Assembly (NCBI GenBank): GCA_037447655.1
Contig: JBBHKE010001250.1
Coordinates: 1 to 19,589, forward strand
Direction: 5' to 3'
DNA from: Zygnema cylindricum
Taxonomy: Eukaryota; Streptophyta; Zygnematophyceae; Zygnematales; Zygnemataceae
DNA: 19,589 nt
The notes beneath the pieces are model-generated. The model had not been told where the DNA came from. It saw only the letters and a program-made list of their open reading frames with translations, and did not search any database. Each line of letters begins with the position of its first letter. Positions within the stretch are counted from its first letter, which is position 1. Position numbers and translations under genes: made by a program. Below, piece after piece: positions 9,095 to 18,323 of the stretch.

Positions 9095-9783
9095 CAGAGG
9101 TCGCAAAAGTCAAAAAATTTCATACCCGAAAACGACCGTTTTTTTTTTCAAAATTTGAGTAACCGACGCCTGACCGAGTTTTGTCACGCTCCAAAATTGT
9201 TAACCGTTAACCAACCGTCGTTTACAAAAAAAAAAAATTAACCGAATCTTGATTTTTCGCGACTAACTGTGCCCGCCCGTGACCGAAAAAGTACAAAATT
9301 AATCAATGTACGACGGAATAAGCCAATAATTACGATTTGTCGCATTCCCTAAGATTAACGAAATGAATAGTGTACTACTGTGTCAGATTTGCGACACTTT
9401 GTCGCGTTGCCTAACATTTGCGAAATAAATATTGTAATACCGTGTCAGATTTGCGACGCTTTGTCGCGTTCCCATTGATTTGCGAAATAAATAGCTTACT
9501 ACAGTACCGTGTCAGATTTGCGACGCTAAACATGATGTCACGTACTTCCACGATGCCCAAAGAGTACAAGTACAAGAATGTTGGATTATAGGGACAGTAC
9601 AAAATTTTCATTTTGTTTTGTTTTTGGTTGACCAACCGTAACCGACCGTTTTTTTTTCCTTGGTGAATCAACCGACAGTAAACACCCGACCCCCAAAATT
9701 TGGCAACCGAATCCGTTTCGAATCCGGCGCGGGCGGTCGGTTAACGGTCGGTCACGGTTTCGGTTGACCGTTTGCGACCTCTG
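9095..9783. mobile_element. hAT-like non-autonomous element, 689 bp
   Basis: Terminal inverted repeats CAGAGGTCGCAAA (9095-9107) and TTTGCGACCTCTG (9771-9783) are 13 bp and perfect. They are flanked by 8-bp direct repeats GAGTATGC (9087-9094) and GAGTATGG (9784-9791), with 7 of 8 positions equal. A CAG-G start and an 8-bp duplication with central TA (nnnTAnnn) are hallmarks of hAT transposons. The interior is rich in AACCG/GACCG motifs and holds a three-unit tandem repeat. No transposase frame is present. It lies in the palindrome spacer. Confidence 0.85.
9336..9526. repeat. Three-unit tandem repeat (62, 62, 67 bp)
   Basis: Units at 9336-9397, 9398-9459 and 9460-9526 each start TTTGTCGC, carry a GCGAAAT/ACGAAAT block and AATA, and end GTGTCAGATTTGCGAC plus two bases. 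It lies inside the hAT-like element. Confidence 0.85.
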
Positions 9784-9989
9784 GAGTATGGTGTCACTTT
9801 AACGACGTCAGACTGAATTTGAATTGTTTTGGGACGGAAATGCACATGCGAGGTTACAGTAATTTGCCGAGAAAACATCGACACCGATCTATTACTGTAA
9901 TGTTGATGTTTTTTCACCACATAGAACATCTTCTCTACGTGCACACGTCCATTAATTTTAGGGAATTGCTAATCGCAGAGACAATTTTT

Positions 9990-10245
9990 GATGCGCGCAG
10001 GTAGTTGTCAGAAATTGTACATTTGAAGTACAATTTCGTACAAGCTACGTACCTTTAATTTCAGATCTGGCGGTCAATCCGTCGAACAACTTTGACTGGC
10101 GGAATATTGTACCGGCGGTTAAAAAAGTGTCGCGCTTGCAAACGTCGACCGTCATAAAAAAAAATGAAATTTCACACGGGCGGCTCAGGTTTACTGTAAC
10201 CAAACTGCGGCAGCCACATATAAATAAAATGGATGCGCGCAGGTA
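9990..10245. repeat. 228-bp segment between 14-bp direct repeats
   Basis: GATGCGCGCAGGTA occurs at 9990-10003 and again at 10232-10245, the second copy overlapping the inner edge of the right palindrome arm. Inside is a perfect 10-bp hairpin, GAAATTGTAC (10011-10020) with GTACAATTTC (10028-10037). The repeats could be a target-site duplication or a recombination scar. No coding sequence is seen. Confidence 0.6.
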
Positions 10246-10861
10246 CACCGCGAATCGTAATTAGAGTAATGAAAAAATTAGAGTAAAAAAACAAAAAAAA
10301 TCAATTAGAGTAATGAACTCTAATTTATGATATAACTTTTTCACAGAGGAAGTTTGCTCTAATTTATTTAAGTACTCTATATTGGGCTATGTCGGCAATA
10401 ATTATCCGCGCTGAAATTATGAACACTAAATTACGTAGATGTACAAAATTTGTCAGTCTGTATAGTTTTGACGTCATTATGACGTTATTACTATTTGTCG
10501 CGCTGAATGTCAATTAATGTTCACACAAACGACGATGCTGTCGACGGACGAGAGGTATGCGAACGACTTTTTTTCGATGTGATTGATTTTTCGTTTAGTG
10601 CGATTTCACGTGCGAGCGCGATTCTATTAAATCATTATTTGTACCTTTTTACATACAAAAGTACAATCTTGCACGATGGGACGTCGTCCGTACTCCACAC
10701 TATTCAAAACGAACCTATATTTGATTTTTTTACGCTAATTAAACCTTACCTAAATTAGAATAATGAAAAAAATAGAATCATTTACTCTATTTGACGTGAT
10801 AGAGTCGAAATTTTGAGCGACCGAATTAGCGTTATTTACTCTAATTACGATTCGCGGTGTA
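10244..10861. mobile_element. TA-flanked MITE, family B, right-arm copy (618 bp)
   Basis: Inverted copy of 8225-8844 with intact termini (TACACCGCGAATCGTAATTA at 10244 and its complement ending at 10861). Compared with the left copy it carries a few substitutions and indels, concentrated in the half nearest the spacer. Confidence 0.8.
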
Positions 10862-11194
10862 GTTCAACGGCATAACCGAATAGAATTTCAACATACTCGA
10901 TTTCGTGGTACGGTGTTTACCGTACCGTATTGGCAATGTTGTAATTTGCAAGCGATTTGTTTCACCACACAGGAAAAAGTACAAACTAAAAAGTTTTCCC
11001 GAAAAACATTTGAAATTTGAAAGTTCGAAAGTTTGAAAGTGTACAGTACATTACTGCAGTGGTCGAACGTGTACGGATAAACGTCATCGTCCTTACTGTA
11101 TTCATTAATTGGCAATATTTGCACAGCTTGCGGGCAACGTCCACGAACCTTGCGGAAGCTTCTCATTTAACGTACTATCAAGCTGATGCGATAA

Positions 11195-11593
11195 GGGCGT
11201 GTCCCCATGTAACCGATATTTTGAAACGTTATTTTGGAATTTAGCGCTGATTTTACGGTGTACTTTTAAAGGTGTGCCTATGTCAATCATTACTTGCGCG
11301 TTCATTATTTTGAATATGTGGCAGTTGTACACGTCGCCAATACTTGCGACACCTGTAAACGCCAACAAACTGCTGACATTTGTAGACGCCGACGATCTCG
11401 GAACAAACTACGGAAATTTGTACGCCGCAAAGAGCTCCTGACATGCTGGGACAATTGTTGACGCCGACTGTCATTTGTTGACGCCCACACGTGAACGACA
11501 TAAGCAATCGCCTACGTCTACAAAATGACATTTGTAGACGCCCACAAGTGGACAACATAAGCAAACGGACAAACAATTTTTTTTTCGTGTATT
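11195..11593. mobile_element. Truncated Harbinger-like MITE in right arm
   Basis: The terminus GGGCGTGTCCCCATGT is at 11195-11210, preceded by TAA. The mirror of the left element continues to 11593, then stops. The other terminus is not found in 11594-11950, so about 309 bp of the element are missing. Confidence 0.75.
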
Positions 11594-12342
11594 GGCGGCA
11601 GTCGTTCCGTCGAACGTAACATCATAGTGACGGGCATGGAAACCCACATTCGAGGACCTTCCGACATTTCCGTGGAATCCGGACAAATTTGAAAGTGACC
11701 GTTGGGAACTTCTACCAAGCAGCAATCTCCAGTATTCCTTCAATCCTTGCACCATTTCCTGCGCTCTTCTTCCCTCCTTTCCTCTGTTTTCCACCCTTTG
11801 CACCTCGTAAAACAAAAAAGCTGAAGCTACAACTTCTCTGCTGTTCCACCAAGGACGTAATATTTTTTTCCTTATTATAATTAGTGTTTTTCTCAGGATT
11901 CTGGCGAGAGTATGGCCACATACATAAGGAAAATAGACGACGTTTGGCCCAGTAACGCCAAAAAGCTACTACAAAACAAATAAATATTTAAAAAGACACG
12001 TCATGAAAAAATCACAAAACCTTCAACACCTTAAAAGCGGAAACGGACTTATAAACTTGCCATGCAGACTTAAATTCCTCAAACCCAAAAGCCTGAAACG
12101 CCCTTAAAAAATTCAAACAAACTTGAAAATCGAACAACTAGCAAACGTTTAAATTGTGAATAAAATAAGTTTTGTCAAAAAATTTAAACGCCAATGGCCG
12201 AATTACCGGTACACAGAGGCTTGTCTGTTTCCAAAACAATGACGTTGAGCGATCGACGACGCTTGACATAGAGGCCAAAAACAGAAATAACTCTTATAAA
12301 TTTAAAAACAAAAATTGCTCCTAAAGATTCAGTAAATTGGAG
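11594..12342. other. Intergenic, nothing firm
   Basis: Contains a pyrimidine-rich stretch (about 11730-11810) and AT-rich sequence, including a run of near-repeated AAAC.. and ACTTGA/CTTAAA motifs at 12000-12140. Minus-strand open frames crossing 11594-11815 have no recognisable domain. Confidence 0.5.
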
Positions 12343-13927
12343 ATGACGGAATTGAACGAAGAAGATTACACACAGAGGTGAAAAAAAAAATTATAACCCA
12401 CAAAAATGAATAACATGACATTTGCTGTTTATTATAAAAAATACCTAAAATACCAATGGCGAAAGCTTTTCTGTGGATGCTTGTAGGACCGCGCTATCGA
12501 ATTTCCCCGGAAAAACAAAAGAAAAGAAAGGAGTTGCCGTGGTTTTAACGGACTGGATAAAACAGGTTTTGCCATTGGTAATCTGTTCTGATGTCGGAAT
12601 CCCGTGTCAGACTAGTCGAGCAACGACAATAACACGAAAACAAAAAGATTTACATTTGCTTTCGAAGAAAGTGGAAATGTTAAGACATTCAAAAGAACAA
12701 CATGTGGCGGAAATTAGGCAATATGAGCATTGGCTGGATGAGAGCACCTGGAAGATGGATGGATCAGAGAATAAAGCTGTCAATGGGGCTGAAAATCTGG
12801 ACAATTTGCATACATTGGATGACAAATTGGAGTTTTCGGCTTCATACAATCTTCATGCAGTACAAGATAATTTGGAGATGCAGGTGGGTTCTAATACCTA
12901 CCCCTCTGATACTTAATCCTCTTATATTTGTCCCTCAAATATTTACCACTTGGCATGATCGGTTCTTTTTTTTTTCAGTTATTTTTTTTTTTTTCTCTGT
13001 TCTTTCTGGTTGTTTTATTTTGACTGGAATGGAAAAGTAAAGATAGCCTTGACGCTGTTTTTTCCATGACTGTTAAACTGGTGGTAGTTGGAGCAAGTAA
13101 TTTACTGGAAATAAAGTTAAAAATATCAATTAAAGTTTGTTTCAAGTTGCCTTTTTTTGACTTTAGCGAAAGTTATGCCGACAGTGACGATTATTTTCTC
13201 TTTCGACCTCAAATTAAGTTCTTACCGACGTTAGCTGGAGCAGGTAGAGGCAATAAATTTGCGTTTTTCTGACTGGAATGGAAGTAAAGCTACGAAAACA
13301 ATCTGTGACTTTACTTTCTCCATGGACCTGAAATTGAATTTTCTACTGATGGTAAACTGGCCATCGTCATTAGCGTTAAGGATTTATTATCGTTAAAGCG
13401 AAGTTGGAACTGTGACTGACAGTGACATTTACTGTTACTGACGGTATTTGGACAGGTTATTGATTTTGCTTTTTTCTGACTTGAATGGAAGTAAAGCCAT
13501 GAAAGCAATCCATGACTTTACTTAAATAATTTGTGACTGTTTCAATGAACCCAAAAGTGAATTTTCTACTGATGTTGGTTCTGAGGCAGGTAAATATAAT
13601 GGAAGCCTTTTAAAGTTGTAACCTTTTTTGACCTTAGTCGAAGCCTTTTCAAGTTTTACGTTTTTTCGACGCTAATGAAAGTAAAGCCGATAGTAACATT
13701 TGGCTTTTCCCATGAACCTAAAAAACTTTTTTTTTCTTTTATTGATGGTGGTTGGCTAGCAGGTGGATAAGTTGGAAGCTTTTCTCGACCAAATGAATGA
13801 CATGTGTGACAAAGCGGAAGTTTTGAGCAACGATTTGGCCAAAAAATTTCACAATGATTCCTTTCTGAGCTTAATAAGGTTCACACCTCGGACACTACTT
13901 AGAGCCATAGCAACTGAACCTCTTTAG
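12343..13927 (+). CDS. Three-exon gene, unrecognised 198-residue charged helical protein
   Basis: My exon model is 12343-12377, 12487-12883 and 13763-13927. Exon 1 begins ATGACGGAATTGAACGAAGA and ends CAGAG|GTGAAA. Exon 2 follows ...GATGCTTGTAG|GACC and ends ATGCAG|GTGGGT. Exon 3 follows GTTGGCTAGCAG|GTGGAT. All phases agree (2, then 0) and total 597 nt, 198 codons plus TAG. The protein starts MTELNEEDYTQRTALSNF. Residues from about 70 are heptad-like and charged (KDLHLLSKKVEMLRHSKEQH), then VDKLEAFLDQMNDMCDKAEV follows, suggesting coiled coil. No signal peptide or membrane segment is seen. I do not recognise the family. A small coiled-coil subunit of a larger complex is plausible but unproven. 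Without exon 1, the exon 2 frame has no ATG near its start. Confidence 0.6.
13016..13760. repeat. Diverged repeats filling intron 2
   Basis: The 879-bp intron (12884-13762) contains recurring blocks of the form TTCTGACTGGAATGGAAGTA plus AAG at about 13016, 13266, 13472 and, more weakly, 13660. These are followed by CCATGAACCT-like and GAATTTTCTACTGATG-like blocks. Related TTTGAC(T/C)TTAG blocks occur at 13155 and 13626. The sequence just before the splice acceptor (ATTGATGGTGGTTGG) also resembles the repeat unit (CTACTGATGGTAAACTGG). Confidence 0.6.
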
Positions 13928-14063
13928 TTGAAGGCATTTAATGTGGGAAGTCATTTTATGTCACAGATTAGATAGGTTTTTTAGATTGCAGGTAAGTTTC
14001 AGAAGTGGGATGATCTTTTTCGTGTAGTTAGAAGAAAAAAAAATATCATAGTGGTCAGAAGAA

Positions 14064-14069
14064 AATAAA
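14064..14069 (+). terminator. Candidate poly(A) signal for the 12343-13927 gene
   Basis: AATAAA lies 137 nt after the TAG stop. Position is right for a 3' UTR, but the hexamer is common in AT-rich DNA. Confidence 0.3.
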
Positions 14070-14722
14070 TCGGTGGCACAGTAATTTGAGTCCCTTCAGT
14101 TTTTTTCTTTTTTCATGTTTCCAGACGAAAGTTATGATTGTAGATAAATGCCTCATTAGTGTAGTCATTTTGTTTTTTTTGTTTATACTTAATATTGAGT
14201 CCGACTTAAATGCTGTGTGACAAAATCGGTCCAAAAATACTGAATTCTTGACGGTGTCATTCATTTTTTGATCATTTGAAAGAAAACTGGTTAAAAAAAC
14301 TGAACCTTGCTTTTAAGAGTTTCCTTACAAGTGAGGAAGTGTTCACTTAATAAATAAGCTAAAGCTTTTGGCAAATGTCAATTGTGTGAAGGCCTGTTCT
14401 CACAGAGACCGGCAGTTTTTTAGTTATAATTAGAAAAAGTATTGAGTTGTATTCAAAAAGTTTGGAAGATATTATAGAGGTGGAGCCGATAAGAACACTT
14501 CTGGTAGTACGCCATATTAGAATTATAGGACGTAGGAGTTGTCAATATATCATCTTGCTGTACCAGTATGATTTCCTTGTGTGTGTTTTTTTTCCGTGAG
14601 ACTTTATTAAAGAAAGCAATGCATACTAAACGCACTGCATACTAAATAAACAATACATACATCGTATCATTGAGTTATGTGTTATGTTGAGCTAAAATAT
14701 TTTTATTAACAGAAACTACAGA
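14070..14722. other. Intergenic, AT-rich, nothing recognised
   Basis: No exon, RNA gene or transposon terminus recognised. Only short chance-like open frames on the minus strand. Confidence 0.5.
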
Positions 14723-14915
14723 ATAGATTTTATTTCCAAGAACGTGATGATACCATCAAAGTACAAAACATGATTGTCACTAAAAAAAATTGATGACCAA
14801 CAAAGGTTAAAGACCAAAATCCTAAAGGACTAAAAACACAACAAAAGTGCTTTAAAATCCTAAATAAAAAGAAATAAAACAAGTACAACAAAACTAAGGA
14901 ACAAAATGAAACTAT
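14723..14915. repeat. Dispersed repeat D, copy 2
   Basis: Same orientation as 2984-3175, sharing GATACCATCAAAGTACAAAA, TTGATGACCAACAAAGGTTA and AAGACCAAAATCCT. The copy breaks up at both ends without clear termini. Confidence 0.8.
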
Positions 14916-15080
14916 TGAAACACTACAAACTACCCTAGACACTAAAGCCTCAAACTACGCCCAACTAAAGATCAGAACTACGGATATCATCTATATGCGC
15001 CGGGTAGCGTGCTGCTTTGACTCTGGTGTTCAAGAACGAAACTATAGGCAACTGTTGTGTTATGCATATATTACCGTACA

Positions 15081-15125
15081 TATTATTATTTATTTTTTAT
15101 TTTTTATTATTATTATTATTATTAT
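15081..15125. repeat. (TTA)n microsatellite
   Basis: TATTATTATT runs, a T-rich interruption, then seven or so ATT units. Confidence 0.9.
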
Positions 15126-15460
15126 GTATGGTAATACACATCACCATACGTTAGTGGTCGGTTTAAGATTTGTGAAAGAATGTTCTTCGTCATTTCGAAC
15201 CAGCAGTATTTATTAGGTGAATATTATTAAATATAAACAAATAACCTTGAGTTCTTGAAAGAGTACAAGAGTTCCTCAGATGTTAAAAAGCTACAGTACA
15301 TAAAAACTTCTACAGTCAATGGTCCCCTAATGGGATTAAAACCTTTTTCTTTACTCCTATTTTTTCCTTCAAGGGAAGCGGTTCCACCAATAATATAGCT
15401 GCAAAAAACTGCAGGCGACGGTCAGCAAATTTTGGATTGGGAAGTTCTGTCCGCAGACCG

Positions 15461-15485
15461 GGCCGTTAGCCTATAAATAACGGCC
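15461..15485. repeat. Hairpin in a locally GC-rich island
   Basis: GGCCGTTA (15461-15468) and TAACGGCC (15478-15485) form a perfect 8-bp stem with a 9-nt loop. The surrounding 15400-15720 is more GC-rich than its neighbours and includes a second palindrome (GCTGACGTGTCAGC, 15522-15535) and its partial inverted echo (CAGCTGACACGT, 15786-15797). No gene recognised. Confidence 0.6.
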
Positions 15486-15609
15486 GGCAGACGGCCGGGC
15501 AAAAATGGCTTTTCGGCTTGTGCTGACGTGTCAGCTCAGTTTCTGAAGATCGTCACTATGTCGGTGCTGTCGCGTTACGTCGGTGGTCTGGCAAATTTTG
15601 ATATTTCAT

Positions 15610-15634
15610 TACGCTAATAGCGATTCACGGTGTA
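15610..15634. mobile_element. Orphan TA-family MITE terminus
   Basis: ACGCTAATAGCGATTCACGG followed by TGTA is a good right TIR of the family at 565-779. No matching left end is visible upstream, so this is a remnant of a decayed or truncated element. Confidence 0.5.
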
Positions 15635-15999
15635 GGCTTGATTTTCAATCTCACGAACTGCCGGTTAAGTCAAAATGATATGTCGGCCGTCGGATTGTAA
15701 TTCGCTGAAGCGCGCACGGCTGTGAATTACGTTTGGAACTGGATGGCTGACCAAGTAACCTCCAAAAAGGTGGCGAACCGATTCTCAGCTGACACGTGGC
15801 GAAATATGGCCTTCATTTGCACGCTGTTCTGTAATTATGACGGCAGGATGTCGGTGCGGTGCTACAGGACAGACTGGCAGACTTGTGGTGACGGGGCAGC
15901 TGAAGGGTTGAACGCAATAAAAAGAATATTATAAATCGTACTAAACGGGTCCAAATGTATTAAAATAATATTAAATTTTTATTGACTATTGTCAGGCAT

Positions 16000-16004
16000 G
16001 CGGG

Positions 16005-16047
<43 letters not shown>

Positions 16048-16072
16048 GGGTGTTCGATCCACTCTCACCGCA
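16000..16072 (+). tRNA. tRNA-Phe (GAA), copy 3
   Basis: 73-nt cloverleaf with GAA at 16033-16035. The A box is TAGCTCAGTTGG and the B box is TGTTCGATCC. The anticodon stem TCAGA/TCTGA is perfect, and the T stem has one G-U pair. The acceptor stem GCGGGGA/TCACCGC has one G5:A68 mismatch. TTTT at 16083-16086 is a suitable Pol III terminator. Identical to 3261-3333, including the GGCAT just upstream. Confidence 0.93.
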
Positions 16073-16086
16073 ATAATTTAAATTTT

Positions 16087-16418
16087 AGTTTATAATGGTT
16101 TTGTATTTCTTAGCATAGCTTTTTTATGACGACGCTTCCACACTTAGATCGTATCTTTTACGTATTTAGTCAGAGCACACAACGTTTAAACTTTTATTTC
16201 AAGAATTCATTTTACATTATTGTTGCATTTTTATTTGAAGTGGTGCTTTTGTTTCAATGTTTTCAACTTGTGCGATACTTTGATTTCTGCTTTGAGCATT
16301 GTTTTTACTTTTTACTACGGGCGTTGCTTTTATTTCTACTTTGAGCATGCTGAATTTTTGACAGTTTGGTATTACTTTTCCATGTCAGGCCATTTTTTAT
16401 TTTATAAAACATAATTAC
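16087..16418. other. Intergenic, T-rich, nothing recognised
   Basis: T-rich sequence with repeated CTTTGAGCAT (near 16290 and 16340) and TTTTACTTTT/CTTTTATTTC words. Overlapping open frames are phenylalanine/leucine-rich and look like composition artefacts. Confidence 0.5.
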
Positions 16419-16505
16419 TAGGGTTGTGTAACGAGTAAAAACTTATCGCGATAAATTCGATATTCGATATATCGAACAGTCAAAAGGCTCGATATATCGC
16501 TCCAG
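16419..16505. repeat. CGATATATCG palindrome cluster, possible transposon end
   Basis: TAGGGTTGTGTAACGAG is followed by ATTCGATATTCGATATATCG and CTCGATATATCG. T/CAGGG starts followed by ATCGATAT-type palindromes occur at the ends of some hAT elements. No opposite terminus or target duplication was found, so the assignment is open. Confidence 0.3.
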
Positions 16506-16608
16506 GACCAACAAAAACAATCGTGATATATTTGGTGGGAGGTGGGTGTCCGTACAGATTTAGTACGTAAATTGTGTACGGTAAATGGTACGGAACATCA
16601 CCGCCCCC

Positions 16609-16648
16609 CTCCCCCGACGGCTGGGGGAGTGCCACGTGGGGGGGGGGG
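16609..16648. repeat. C-rich/G-rich hairpin and G11 run
   Basis: CTCCCCC (16609-16615), a 7-nt loop, then GGGGGAG (16623-16629) form a perfect stem, followed by eleven G at 16638-16648. The block stands out sharply in AT-rich surroundings and could form a G-quadruplex. Confidence 0.75.
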
Positions 16649-16679
16649 ATTTTGAAAAAAAAAATGAAACACGACTTCA

Positions 16680-17993
16680 CTTCGACATATAGGGGTATTA
16701 AAGTATCGGCATATACTCCATGAAATAGTCAATGTCTTGTCTCACAAAAAAACATTAACTAAACATAAGTTTTACTTTTCATCAACATTAATTAAATTCT
16801 AGGACGCTACTCGGCGGTTGTGTCGACCCATGCTAACAACTCAATTCTTTCTTACCTTTGGTCGAATGATTGATGTGCATTGGTGTTATTTTGTTTCTCT
16901 ACAAAAACCCTTTTCAGAGGTTATCAACTAATTTGAGTTTATGTTTTCAAATTTTAAAGCAGCCTGTTTGTATTCTGTACTACTGTATTCCCATAGCAAA
17001 AGCGGACTGAGTATTTTTGCACTAGTAAAGCATTTCAAAATTTCTGAATTTTAAATTTTGCAATGTGATTTGGTCAGAAATGAGATATGCCTTCACAAAC
17101 AAATGGTAAACCAATGTTAATTTGAGGTTTGGATTATAACATTGGAAAGACATTCGGATACAATGCAAGTTACATGATGACGATATTGTTTTTTAAATCT
17201 TCCATTTTAGCCTCATTTGTATGTTAAATTGTAAAATTTGTTAAATTTTTTATTACCAAGTGATGAAAACTATTTGCGACACCATTGCGACTATCATGTC
17301 TGATGGGAGATTTTCACTTTGGCGAGAGGCTTCACATATAATTCCTTCATGTCAGATTGACAATGTGTTACTTTATTTCGCACCTATGTGTTTTGGTATA
17401 TAGGTAATGTTTCGTGCGTGAACATCGCACAAGCTAAATTCCTTTCTTTTTTATGTTTCCATATCCTGAGGAGGAAGCGTTTGTTTGCTTTCGGCATGCC
17501 GTCTCATTCGTGCGTCTTCATTGTTCCAGTCAAGGTCAAGACTACATAGCGGTCAAGAAGCTGGTTGCAGTATAAAAGTTAGATAGTCACACTTTGATGT
17601 GAGGCTTCTTAAAAAGCTGCAAGTTGGAGACAATGTATCCAGACAATGTATCCTTTGTTGATCAGGCAGAGGAAGTTTGGAGGAGTTTTATGTGGAGGGA
17701 GAAAATTTTCAGTAAAATATATATTTTCTTTTACCCATTATTTTATTCTCTTGTTGTCTCTTTTGTGTGGTGAATGCTATCGCTATTTTGGTGTTTTCTT
17801 TGTGTTACTTGCATGAAATTACCGATCCTATCAGTTAGCACATCTTTAGAAAAGGTCGAAACAGAAACAAAGATAAAACAAGAGCATTAAAATCCTCAAG
17901 TTAATTTCAGTGAAACAAAAATCCATTGAAAAACGATCCCTGCAATCCCGGATTAACGATTGTTTTAAGAATCGAAGTCGTAACCAAATACGC
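16680..17993. other. Intergenic, AT-rich
   Basis: No supported gene. One 41-codon open frame at 17453-17578 contains PEEEAFVCF (see rejected items). ACAATGTATCC occurs twice near 17631 and 17643. Nothing else was recognised. Confidence 0.5.
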
Positions 17994-18002
17994 TATATAA
18001 AA
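17994..18002 (+). promoter_or_regulatory. TATA-box-like element upstream of the Argonaute-like gene
   Basis: TATATAAAA matches the TATAWAAR consensus. It lies about 320 bp before the proposed ATG at 18324, which would imply a long 5' UTR or a short upstream exon. Such words are common in AT-rich DNA. Confidence 0.3.
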
Positions 18003-18323
18003 TCTCTCCGTGTCTCAAATTGCCACTAAATAGTGCTGTGGAACATCACAGGTCGTGTCAATCAAACTTTTCATCCTCATTTACAAGTCGATCCCAGGGA
18101 TGATTTTTGCAAGAAAGGATTCAATGTAGGAAAGCCGTCCAAAACATATACCAATTCTTCCACAGACCGTTTGATTCGGTCTATTATCCGAGTCAATAAT
18201 TTGTCGATTCCGATGTCGAAACTTCATCCCACTTTTCATTGTAACCAGCAGATTCTCGCCCTGTTTTTATATCCTGTACAAGATCCTCATAAATCGACTT
18301 TTGCATTTCCAAGTGCTGCAAAC

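Larger units (their letters stand above)
10243..11593 (-). repeat. Right arm of large inverted duplication
   Basis: Reverse complement of 7493-8845. Its outer end (11593) breaks inside the mirrored Harbinger-like MITE, and the following sequence (11594 onward) does not match 7184-7492. Its inner end is the terminus of the mirrored TA-family MITE, one base beyond the TA. I saw no clear target-site duplication flanking the pair of arms. Confidence 0.95.

Noticed and set aside
7493-11593. Polinton or other large transposon with long terminal inverted repeats
   Set aside because: The spacer encodes no polymerase, integrase or capsid-like protein, there is no 6-bp duplication outside the arms, and the outer edge falls inside another MITE.
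11471-11815. Minus-strand open frame of 114 codons across the outer right palindrome border
   Set aside because: It crosses the duplication breakpoint and the MITE array, and shows no known motif.
14995-15125. tRNA-derived SINE (GGGTAGCGTGCTGC... GGTGTTCAAGAACG followed by a (TTA)n tail)
   Set aside because: The A and B box matches are poor, no cloverleaf forms, and no flanking target duplication was found.
17453-17578. 41-codon frame with PEEEAFVCF, recalling a short stretch in TBC-domain Rab-GAPs such as EVI5
   Set aside because: Only eight or nine residues match, the following sequence does not, and no neighbouring exon was found.
18033-18323. Upstream in-frame extension of the Argonaute-like first exon
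   Set aside because: It has no ATG before 18213, shows no recognisable sequence, and the ATG at 18324 has the better start context. It may be 5' UTR.
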